From NCBI RefSeq assembly GCF_023015615.1, contig NZ_JALKAJ010000005.1, positions 248,001 through 312,000 on the forward strand: DNA of 64,000 nt. The letters are read 5' to 3'. Under the pieces are notes generated by a model. It saw only the letters and a program-made list of their open reading frames with translations, was not told the DNA's origin and made no database searches. The translations under genes and the position numbers were made by a program. The stretch is from Qipengyuania sp. S6317L1 (GTDB lineage Bacteria; Pseudomonadota; Alphaproteobacteria; Sphingomonadales; Sphingomonadaceae). Position 1 is the stretch's first letter. Each line of letters opens with the position of its first letter. Below, piece after piece: positions 50,106 through 57,866 of the stretch.

Positions 50106-51774
50106 CGATCCGCAAATTGAACAGGGGGCTGTCGCTATCGCTGTCCGAACGCTCGCCGGTCAGCGGGACCGCCATTTCAACGCCGAGGTTCATATCGCGC
50201 GTGACCTTGAGACGGAGCCCGCCGCCAGCCGAGGCAAGCGAGCCGCTGCCAAAGCCATCTTCAAGGTTTGTGACCGTCCCGCCATCTGCAAACAGATACG
50301 CCTGGGCCCGTGGCAGCCAGAAGCCTTCGCCGCGCCAATCGTAGCGCAGTTCGCCAAAGCCCATGATGCCGGTATCGCCTGACCTTTCGTTAAAGTCATA
50401 GCCCCGAAGGAAGCTGGTGCCGCCAATGCCGATATCCTCGGTCACGAGCACTGGCGCGGATGCCACTTGCCCGCGCGCGCCCAAGGCGACGCTTACGGAT
50501 TTGGCGATCGGGCGCTGCCATGCAAACCAGCCATACAGGCTCGAGAAGCGTGCAGAGGCATCGCTGCGCGAGGCGAGCGGATCGCCCGGATCGGTCGCGG
50601 AAAGGATGTCGAGCCCGCGCGAGGCCATGACCCGCCCACGGAACCAGCCCCCGGCCAGCCGACCGCGCGAATAGATGCCGGCGCGAACGGCGGGGACACG
50701 GTCATGCCTTACAAGGTCGCCAAAGCGTTCCTGTTTAAGGTCCGTGACTTCAAATTCGCCGATTACCCACACGCTCAGATCGCGCGAGCGTTTGAGCGCA
50801 TATTGCGCGGTCACGCCCGCTCGCCAGAATTCGCCGTCAATTTCCCGGTCGGACAAAAAGTCGCCGGGCGCAGTGGAGGAATAGGACAGGTGCGTCCCCA
50901 GTTCGAGCCCGCTTGCATCGACCGCAATCTTGTAGCTGCCGCGAACGAATTGTAGCTCGCCGGGCTGCAAGGGAGTGGTGCCGACGGTCAGTGTGACCTC
51001 GTCGCCGGAATTCAGAAGGCCGTTGAAATCTGCCTTGATGCGGGCGCGTATGGGCCCCACGGTTTTTGAGCCGTTATTGGTCACTTCGGCATAGGCTGAT
51101 GCGCGGTCGCGCCGTGTCTTGACGACGAGAACGCCGCGCCCGCCTTCTTTTTCATACCGCGAGCCGAGGATGCGCACTCCGGGAATGTCATCAGCAAGCA
51201 AAAGCTGGGTTTCGAGCTTGTCTTTTGTCAGCGGCGCGCCCGAAGCCAAGGGTGAAAGCTGGCGGGCGATGGCGGCATCTTGTGCCCCTTCAAGCCGCAC
51301 TTCATCAATCCGGCCTTCATCAAGCTTGACCCGCAATACCCCCAGATCGAGCCGTTGTTCAGGAACGCTGGCGGTTGCAAAAATCAGCCCGTTTGCCTGT
51401 GCCCGAACCGCAATCCGTGTCGCAAGCGTGGCAAGGTCTTGCTTGGAAAGAGGCTGGCTTGTGTATTCTTCGATAAGGTCGATGAATTCGCTGTCGGGTA
51501 AGGTTTCATTGCCGACAATGATGATTGATCCGACAGTGATCGAACCGGCAGAAGCCGGGGTCGACGGCGCGCCCAATGTTTTTTGAGCGAGGGTCTGCGG
51601 CTGCGGCTCGTCATACCCCATATGCCCGGCCGGATCACTCTCCATGCCGCGTGCACCTGTTTGTTCAAGGGTGTCTTGCGCAGCGCCTTGCGCGCTGACC
51701 AGCGCCAGAGACAGCGCCAGAGACAGGGCGCAACTAACGCGCACCAAACATTGGATAGATTTCTTAATAGCCAC
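50092..51774 (-). CDS. TpsB-type outer-membrane transporter (ShlB/FhaC family)
   Basis: 560 residues. A signal peptide (about 1-33), a Gln/Pro linker, two POTRA-like domains (about 78-155 and 157-225, the first with ITVGSIIIVGNETLPDSEF), then a 16-strand-type barrel ending in the aromatic C-terminus (LFNLRIGQSF). The loop-6 motif FLRGY is at 455-459 with R457. Such proteins secrete a TPS-domain partner across the outer membrane, but no TpsA with a haemagglutination domain is adjacent; the FecR protein, divergently encoded, is the nearest exported neighbour. Four 14-bp repeats lie at its 3' end. Confidence 0.88.
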   Translation of the reverse strand: MAIKKSIQCLVRVSCALSLALSLALVSAQGAAQDTLEQTGARGMESDPAGHMGYDEPQPQTLAQKTLGAPSTPASAGSITVGSIIIVGNETLPDSEFIDLIEEYTSQPLSKQDLATLATRIAVRAQANGLIFATASVPEQRLDLGVLRVKLDEGRIDEVRLEGAQDAAIARQLSPLASGAPLTKDKLETQLLLADDIPGVRILGSRYEKEGGRGVLVVKTRRDRASAYAEVTNNGSKTVGPIRARIKADFNGLLNSGDEVTLTVGTTPLQPGELQFVRGSYKIAVDASGLELGTHLSYSSTAPGDFLSDREIDGEFWRAGVTAQYALKRSRDLSVWVIGEFEVTDLKQERFGDLVRHDRVPAVRAGIYSRGRLAGGWFRGRVMASRGLDILSATDPGDPLASRSDASARFSSLYGWFAWQRPIAKSVSVALGARGQVASAPVLVTEDIGIGGTSFLRGYDFNERSGDTGIMGFGELRYDWRGEGFWLPRAQAYLFADGGTVTNLEDGFGSGSLASAGGGLRLKVTRDMNLGVEMAVPLTGERSDSDSDSPLFNLRIGQSF

Positions 51775-51917
51775 GAACGCCGCCTTAAGCGTGCAGTCCC
51801 TAAAAAAGGGTCAAGGAAACACTCAATAAAGCGATCAAAAAATCAAAATATTAATCATACCCGCTTAGGGTTTGGCGATGTTAGCTGTTCTAAAGGCAGG
51901 CTCATTAGGAGACTTTG

Positions 51918-53996
51918 ATGATTAGTGCATCGCGCAAACTGCTGCCTTTGACGCTCTTGTTGTCGAGCACCAGCGCCTTCGCCCAATCCTCACCATGGAT
52001 CGTGAGCGAGGTGCGCGGCACAGTGACGGTGCGCAGCGATTCGGGTGAACGGCAGGTTGCGCGCGGTGCGCGCGTATCGGCTGGCCAACAGGTGGTGACG
52101 TCCGGCAATGGCAATGCCACCCTGGTGCGCGGCAAGGAATTTGTGACGGTCAGGCCGAACTCGCGCATTACAATCGCGCCTGAACAGCGCGAGCGCAGCG
52201 TCATTCAGATCATTCAGGATTACGGCAGCGCGCTATTCAATATCGGCAAACAGAAAGACCCGCACTTCGGGGTCGACACGCCGTATATGGCCGCTGTGGT
52301 GAAGGGCACGCGCTTCTCGATCACGGTATCCGAAGCGGGCGCGTCCATGCAGGTGACCGAAGGCGCGGTCGAAGCATCCACGCTTGACGGCGGGGCCAGC
52401 GATCTGGTCGTGCCGGGCGAAGTGGCGATGATCGGCGCTGACGACATGTTCACGTTGAGCATCGAGGGCGATTTGTCACGCCAGGTGGTGTCGCCCAAGG
52501 GCGCAGTGACCACGCAAATTTCTTCGCCCCAAACGCTCGCGGCACAGCCGTCACCGGCACAGGCGGCAACTCCTGTGGTCCTCGCAAACGCGGTGACGCC
52601 TGAAACGCAAGCGCCAGAGCCGCAGGTCATTGACGTTGCCGTAGGCAGCGCAAGCACCGATCTGGGCAAACTCACCGGTGGAATCGTGCAGGGCGAAGTC
52701 GGCAATGAGATCGCCACCGAGGTCGAGGACACCCTCGACGATCGCAGCGAAGAAGACGACACGACTGACAATTCCGGCAACAATTCCGGCAGCAACTCTG
52801 GCGGCGGTTCCGATGGCCAAGGGGCCAGTGGCGACGCTGGCGATAATGCCGATGGCGGTTCGAACGATGACACGGGCGACGGGTCCGGTGATGAGGGCCC
52901 CAGCGATGAGGGCGGCAACGATGAGGGCGGCAACGATGACGGGGCCGACGATGGCGACAGCAACGACACTAACGATGACAGCGTTGATGATGCTGGCACC
53001 GATAATGATGTCGACGGTGAAGAAGTCACAGATGATGATGATGCGGACGACGGCGAAGAAGTTGCGGACGACAACGACAACGACGACGACGATGACTCGG
53101 GCGACGACGACGACAGCGCTGGCGAGGCGAGCGACGACGATTTGGTCTATGCAGAAGATCAGGAGAACGGCAGCTGCGCAGGCGTTCCGAACTGTTCTGG
53201 CGGCGAACGGCCAGACGATGATCTTCCCGACGATGACGATGCCAGCGATGATGATGACGGTAATCGCGGTCATGGCGACGATGACGACGGGTTTGATGAT
53301 GACAATCCCGGCAACGGCAACGGCAACGGCAACGGGAACGGCAACGGCAATGGTCTTGGCTTAGGTCTTGGACTGGGTCTCGGCGACGACGATGACGACG
53401 CCGACGGTGACGCGGACGAAGATGACAATGACAATCCCGGCAACGGCCTTGGACTGGGTCTGGGCGTTGGCATCGGCGGTGATGACGATGATAACAACGA
53501 CGACGATGACTCGGACGATGACGACGATAACAATCCCGGCAACGGCCTTGGACTAGGTCTGGGCGTTGGCATCGGCGGTGATGACGACGATGACAACGAC
53601 GACGATGAGTCGGACGATGACGGCGACGACAATCCCGGCAACGGCGTTGGACTGGGTCTGGGCCTTGGCATCGGTGGTGACGACGACGACTTCGACGACG
53701 ATGATGACGATACCGATGAGGACGACGGCAATGGCAACGGCAACGGCGTCGCTCCCGGTAATGCTGGTCAGCAGCTCGCCGAGCTTGAGGAAATCACGGC
53801 CATGGACGATGCCATGGGTGATGACGATACGGGCGACGACGACATGGAGGACGACACCTTCGAACCCGGGCAGGGCAGCCGCCTGAGAGACTTTGTCGGT
53901 CGCCTTGTCGATGCCTATCAGGAATTCAGGGAAAGCCGCGAAGAAAGCGGTGGTTTCGGCGATGATGATGATGACGATGACTATGACGACGATTGA
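51918..53996 (+). CDS. FecR-domain protein with long Asp/Gly-rich repeat region
   Basis: 692 residues. A signal peptide (LLPLTLLLSSTSAFA-QSS, cut after residue 23) is followed by a FecR-type domain (about 29-165: VSEVRGTVTVRSDSGERQV, VDTPYMAAVVKGTRFSI, TVSEAGASMQVTEGAVEAS). From about 260 to 640 it is extremely acidic, with Asp runs alternating with Gly/Asn-rich GLGLGLGVGIGG segments, and three near-exact 33-residue repeats. A helical stretch (RLRDFVGRLVDAYQEF) and an Asp-only tail end it. The low-complexity part probably binds calcium or is disordered. SD AGGAG precedes ATG 51918. It is divergent from tpsB and 48 bp upstream of the CHASE2-EAL gene. Confidence 0.87.
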   Translation: MISASRKLLPLTLLLSSTSAFAQSSPWIVSEVRGTVTVRSDSGERQVARGARVSAGQQVVTSGNGNATLVRGKEFVTVRPNSRITIAPEQRERSVIQIIQDYGSALFNIGKQKDPHFGVDTPYMAAVVKGTRFSITVSEAGASMQVTEGAVEASTLDGGASDLVVPGEVAMIGADDMFTLSIEGDLSRQVVSPKGAVTTQISSPQTLAAQPSPAQAATPVVLANAVTPETQAPEPQVIDVAVGSASTDLGKLTGGIVQGEVGNEIATEVEDTLDDRSEEDDTTDNSGNNSGSNSGGGSDGQGASGDAGDNADGGSNDDTGDGSGDEGPSDEGGNDEGGNDDGADDGDSNDTNDDSVDDAGTDNDVDGEEVTDDDDADDGEEVADDNDNDDDDDSGDDDDSAGEASDDDLVYAEDQENGSCAGVPNCSGGERPDDDLPDDDDASDDDDGNRGHGDDDDGFDDDNPGNGNGNGNGNGNGNGLGLGLGLGLGDDDDDADGDADEDDNDNPGNGLGLGLGVGIGGDDDDNNDDDDSDDDDDNNPGNGLGLGLGVGIGGDDDDDNDDDESDDDGDDNPGNGVGLGLGLGIGGDDDDFDDDDDDTDEDDGNGNGNGVAPGNAGQQLAELEEITAMDDAMGDDDTGDDDMEDDTFEPGQGSRLRDFVGRLVDAYQEFRESREESGGFGDDDDDDDYDDD
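53433..53729 (+). repeat. 99-bp tandem repeats in the FecR-domain gene
   Basis: The element AATCCCGGCAACGG starts at 53433, 53532 and 53631, giving a strict 99-bp (33-residue) period across three copies. An older copy begins at 53303. Each copy encodes NPGNG, a GLGLGLG-type stretch and an Asp-rich stretch. The in-frame period suggests expansion and contraction without frameshift. Confidence 0.85.
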
Positions 53997-54044
53997 TCGT
54001 CTTTCATGCTCATGCGTCTGAGCGAGACCTGAGGGTTCTTTCCC

Positions 54045-56342
54045 ATGCGCATGACGATACCCGCAGCAGCCAGGCACTGGGCCATTGTGCTCGTGAGCCT
54101 TGTCGTGTGCGTGGTGCTTGCGCAAACCGATGGCGTGCGGCTTCTTTCGCATGAACAGCGGGCCGCCATCGCCCAGCTGTCACCCAAGAAAGCCTCCGGT
54201 GATCTTCATATCGTCGAAGTCGACGCCGAAAGCCTTGCTCAAACCGAGAAATGGCCATGGCCGCGCGATCATCATGCGCGACTGGTCCGGCAACTCGATG
54301 CAGCAGGCGCGCGCTCCATCGTCTTTGATATCGATTTTTCAGCGCACTCGACCCCGGATGGCGATGCGGCCTTTGCGAAAGCTTTGGCCGAGGTGGAAAC
54401 CGCCTCTGTCGCATTGCCTACCTTTGGCCAGCGATCCTCCGAAAATTCGGACCGCAATATCGATGCCCTGCCGATCCCCGCGCTTCGCGAACACGTAAGC
54501 CTTGCGACTGTCTCGGTGCTGCCGGACAAGGATGCGCGCGTGCGACGCATGGTGTACGGCACGCTTACCGATGGAACCCCGCGCCCCTCTCTGTCGGCGC
54601 AGATCGCCGGGGTCAGCGGTTCTGTCGGCGAAGAATTCGCGATTGATTACAGCATCGATCCAGCCTCCATCCCGCGGCACAGCTTTGTCGATATCGAGCG
54701 GGGGCAATTCGATCCCGCCGCATTGCAGGGCCGCGATGTGCTGGTCGGGGCGACCGCGATTGAACTGGGTGATCGTTATGGCGCGCCCGTCCACGGGGTC
54801 ATTCCCGGGGTCACGATCCAGGCGCTTGCCGCCGAAACCCTGATGGCAGGTGCCATGCAGGAGGTGGCATGGTGGCCGCTTTTGATAGTGGGCGTGATCG
54901 CCGCTTTCTACCTCGTCCGGTCGCGCAGCTATATTCAGGTCGCATGGCGAAGTCTTGGCGCCATCGCGGTGCTGATCATCCTTGATGCCTTTTCCTATCA
55001 CTTCGGGCGCACCTTGCTGAATGTCGTGCCGGCCGGGCTGATGATCGTGTCAGCCGCGGTGCTCCAGACTGCTTGGCTCATTCGTGAAAAACGTCTTGAG
55101 GAAGCGCTGGTGGACGGGGAAACGGGCCTTCCCAACGCGCTCGCCTTTGGTCAGGGCACGCATGACGATGTGCAGTTCACCATGGCAGCCTACGTCAAGG
55201 ACTTCGATTCCATCCGCGCTGTCGTGGGGCAGGGGGCGCTCGGCGCCTTTATCGAGCGTCTGATCGACAGCGCCGCCTCCGTTCACCCCATCGGACAGGT
55301 TTACCGCGCCGACACCCGCATCATCGCATGGACTCATGAAGGCGACTATCAGGAACTTATCGAGGCGTGCGAAAAGATCGGCGTTGCGCTTCAAAAGCCG
55401 TTGAATGTGGCAGGGCAAAGGATCGACGCGCGCGTTTCCTTCGGACTGGCGTCAGGCGCGGACCTCGATGCGGCCAGCCGTGCGGCAAGCCATGCGGCGG
55501 TTGAGGGGCGCTTGTGGCACGCGCACGAAGACGCAGAGGCCGCAATCATCGCACAGCGCGTGTCGCTTATGGGCGAGCTCGAAGAGGCTATTGATGAACG
55601 GCAGGTGAGCCTTGTCTATCAGCCCAAGCTGAACCTCAAAACCAATCGTATCGAAAGCGTCGAGGCGCTGATGCGGTGGGAGCATCCAGTGCACGGTTTC
55701 ATGCGCCCGGACCTGTTTATTCCTCTTGCCGAAGAAACTGGCCGGATTGACCGGCTGACCATGTTCGCGATCGAAAGCGCAATCCTGCAATTGCGCGACT
55801 GGCGTCAAAAGAACATCGACATTTCGGTCGCTGTGAACATTTCGGCCAATCTTATCAGCTCGGAACGCTTCGTAGCGGCAACCGAATATCTTCTGGCCGA
55901 AATGCGCGTGCCCCATGAACGTCTTATTTTCGAGATCACCGAATCGGCGGCCATGTCAGACCCTGATCTTGCCGCCGCGAACCTCGAACGCATTCGCAAG
56001 CTCGGGGTGCTGATCTCGATCGACGATTATGGCACCGGTCAATCCACGCTCAGCTATCTGCAGAAGCTCCCGCTAAAAGAGCTCAAGATCGACCGCGCCT
56101 TCGTTCAGCACGCGCATGAAAACCGCAGCGATGGCCTGATGGTGCGCTCGACCATCGAGCTTGCCCACTCGCTCGGCCTTCGCGTGGTATGCGAGGGCAT
56201 CGAGGATCAGGCGTGCCTTGATTTCCTTCGCGAGAATGGCTGCGACTATGCGCAAGGCTACTTCATCTCGCGGCCTCTGCAAGCCGGCGAACTCACGCCG
56301 CAGCTGCCAACGCAAACAGGCGCAACCGCCTCGGCGGCCTAA
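54045..56342 (+). CDS. CHASE2-(degenerate GGDEF)-EAL phosphodiesterase
   Basis: 765 residues. A first membrane helix, an extracytoplasmic CHASE2 sensor domain (about 30-270), two or three membrane helices (about 280-345), a GGDEF-like domain lacking the GGDEF signature (QVYRADTRIIAW replaces it), then an EAL domain (about 515-750). The EAL catalytic set is present: E540 in VEALMRW, the Asn in VAVNISA, FEITES, IDDYGTG (about 659), LKIDRAFV and CEGIED. It should hydrolyse c-di-GMP in response to an envelope signal. FecR-domain and CHASE2 genes often neighbour each other; here the gap is 48 bp, so co-transcription is likely. Confidence 0.92.
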   Translation: MRMTIPAAARHWAIVLVSLVVCVVLAQTDGVRLLSHEQRAAIAQLSPKKASGDLHIVEVDAESLAQTEKWPWPRDHHARLVRQLDAAGARSIVFDIDFSAHSTPDGDAAFAKALAEVETASVALPTFGQRSSENSDRNIDALPIPALREHVSLATVSVLPDKDARVRRMVYGTLTDGTPRPSLSAQIAGVSGSVGEEFAIDYSIDPASIPRHSFVDIERGQFDPAALQGRDVLVGATAIELGDRYGAPVHGVIPGVTIQALAAETLMAGAMQEVAWWPLLIVGVIAAFYLVRSRSYIQVAWRSLGAIAVLIILDAFSYHFGRTLLNVVPAGLMIVSAAVLQTAWLIREKRLEEALVDGETGLPNALAFGQGTHDDVQFTMAAYVKDFDSIRAVVGQGALGAFIERLIDSAASVHPIGQVYRADTRIIAWTHEGDYQELIEACEKIGVALQKPLNVAGQRIDARVSFGLASGADLDAASRAASHAAVEGRLWHAHEDAEAAIIAQRVSLMGELEEAIDERQVSLVYQPKLNLKTNRIESVEALMRWEHPVHGFMRPDLFIPLAEETGRIDRLTMFAIESAILQLRDWRQKNIDISVAVNISANLISSERFVAATEYLLAEMRVPHERLIFEITESAAMSDPDLAAANLERIRKLGVLISIDDYGTGQSTLSYLQKLPLKELKIDRAFVQHAHENRSDGLMVRSTIELAHSLGLRVVCEGIEDQACLDFLRENGCDYAQGYFISRPLQAGELTPQLPTQTGATASAA

Positions 56343-56380
56343 ACATCTCTATCAAGAATTTTCTCTGAAAAGTGATGAAA

Positions 56381-56457
56381 TGGTCGGGGAGAGAGGATTC
56401 GAACCTCCGACCCCCTGTACCCAAAACAGGTGCGCTACCTGGCTGCGCCACTCCCCG
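56381..56457 (-). tRNA. tRNA-Pro (anticodon TGG)
   Basis: 77 nt on the minus strand with the acceptor pair CGGGGAG/CTCCCCG, discriminator A and encoded CCA (56383-56381). The anticodon loop TTTGGGT gives TGG. The D arm (TGGCGCAGCC) and T arm (GGAGG-TTCGAAT-CCTCT) are intact. Lies 38 bp after the CHASE2-EAL stop, in the opposite orientation. Confidence 0.93.
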
Positions 56458-56530
56458 ACATTTCATCCGCGTTACGCCAGAGCAGATCTGGCCCGCTTGT
56501 TTAGCCCTTTGCAACCGACCGGCTCAAAAA

Positions 56531-56606
56531 TGGTGGGCCCGGCAGGATTCGAACCCGCGACCTAGCCGTTATGAGCGGCCAGCTCTAACCACTGAGCTAC
56601 AGGCCC
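56531..56606 (-). tRNA. tRNA-Ile2 (anticodon CAT, lysidine type)
   Basis: 76 nt on the minus strand with acceptor GGGCCTG/CGGGCCC, anticodon loop CTCATAA and encoded CCA. The CAT anticodon could mean elongator Met, but AGCTCAGTGGTTAGAGC and AGGTCGCGGGTTCGAATCC match tRNA-Ile2 better than Met. It would need TilS to form lysidine and read ATA. It may be cotranscribed with the tRNA-Pro gene 73 bp away. Confidence 0.8.
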
Positions 56607-56725
56607 TAAAGGGTTCTTCTAGCCGAACTCAAAGCTAAACTGGAAGGGCCCTCTACAAGTCATTTTTCAAAACCACAAGCGTATTTCCGAAGGAAATTTG
56701 CATCCCTTGCAATTGCGCCGAAAAA

Positions 56726-57799
56726 CTAGCGTTTCGCGGCCTCCCAGACATCCTTCACACAGGCCGATTGCACGCCCTTTTGCGCAAGCCGGGCGTAAAT
56801 CTGTCCGAACCAGTCGTAAAGCGCCTCCACATCGCTCTGGGAGCGGGTGTAGGGCGTGAGGCCCGGCATCAAGGACGGGCTGTGAAACGACAGCACGATG
56901 CACGGCAATCCCTGTTCTATCGCAAGGTCGAGCCCGCGTAACGCTTCGGTTGCTGTCACACCTTCGGGCGTCAATGCGATTCGTTCCAGCATGCGCAGCC
57001 TTGAAAGCGCGCTCAAAAGCTTTGGCAGTTGTCCGCCCGCCTGCTGCAAGGATGCGCCCATATGCCGCAATGCGCCCCAGTGAAGCACGGTCATCGGCAA
57101 TTCGAGCAGGTCGCGGCTTTGATCGACCCAATAAGGCAAGGTGGGGTGCGCCGAATAATCAGGACCGCCTTGCGCGCTGTAATCGAACAGGGGGCGCACC
57201 GATGTGTCGAGCTTTATTCCGCCGGCCTTGAGAATGTCTGCGGTATGCGGGCCAAGGCCATAGCGTCCCGCGCGGTAAATCTCGGGCGATTTGCCGAATG
57301 CGCGCTCGATTGCATCGCGCAACGCATTGAACTTGGCCGCTTCGACCTCGCGCGGCAGATTGCCGGCGAACGAATTGATAACGCTCAATTCCTCGTCAAA
57401 GGGCGGGTTTACCCACGGATGCAATTGCACTCCGACATCGGCCGTGCCGCGCAAAACCGCATCGCCGATAATCTCGACCGCGCCTGCGTCATTGGCGATA
57501 GGCCAATCAACAAGATACACAGGATGCGCGCCAACTTTCTCGCAGAAAGCCTGAAATCTGGCGATGGCGGGAACATGGGTCAATCCGTGGCGGTCGCGGG
57601 TGAAAGGTTTGTTCCAGTCGAACTCTTCTTCCGTATCCACGGTAAGCAGAACGCGTTGCCCGAATTCGGCGGTAAAGCTTGCTTTGGCGTGATGGTCCGG
57701 CGGCCTGGTCATGGGGATGCCGGGCGCAGCTCCCTTACGCGCATGCGGCGCGTCGGTGCGCGCAGATTGGACCTTTGCCGGTGTCATGGCGCGGGGCAT
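56726..57799 (-). CDS. Polysaccharide deacetylase-family protein
   Basis: 357 residues with NodB-like (beta/alpha)7 features: the first catalytic motif VLLTVDTEEEFDW (Asp-rich, replacing TFDDG), VGVQLHPWVNPPF with a metal His, and IYRAGRYGLGPHT. Members remove N-acetyl groups from peptidoglycan, chitin or exopolysaccharide. No signal peptide is clear; starts at 57799, 57787 and 57712 are possible. It is not inside a polysaccharide cluster, but the nearby c-di-GMP genes may control matrix traits. Confidence 0.8.
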   Translation of the reverse strand: MPRAMTPAKVQSARTDAPHARKGAAPGIPMTRPPDHHAKASFTAEFGQRVLLTVDTEEEFDWNKPFTRDRHGLTHVPAIARFQAFCEKVGAHPVYLVDWPIANDAGAVEIIGDAVLRGTADVGVQLHPWVNPPFDEELSVINSFAGNLPREVEAAKFNALRDAIERAFGKSPEIYRAGRYGLGPHTADILKAGGIKLDTSVRPLFDYSAQGGPDYSAHPTLPYWVDQSRDLLELPMTVLHWGALRHMGASLQQAGGQLPKLLSALSRLRMLERIALTPEGVTATEALRGLDLAIEQGLPCIVLSFHSPSLMPGLTPYTRSQSDVEALYDWFGQIYARLAQKGVQSACVKDVWEAAKR

Positions 57800-57866
57800 A
57801 GCATGAGAGTCTTTAGCGACCCCTTACCAACCCCCTTTTAAGCCGGGGCGCATAGGTGCGCGTGAC

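Noticed and set aside
52551-53273. Minus-strand and +1 frames inside the FecR-domain gene
   Set aside because: Asp codons (GAC, GAT) give open Val/Ile- or Thr/Met-rich frames in other registers. These are repeat artefacts.
50050-53729. Possible CRISPR from the tandem repeats
   Set aside because: The 14-bp and 99-bp repeats have no unique spacers and the latter are in-frame coding. No cas genes are present.
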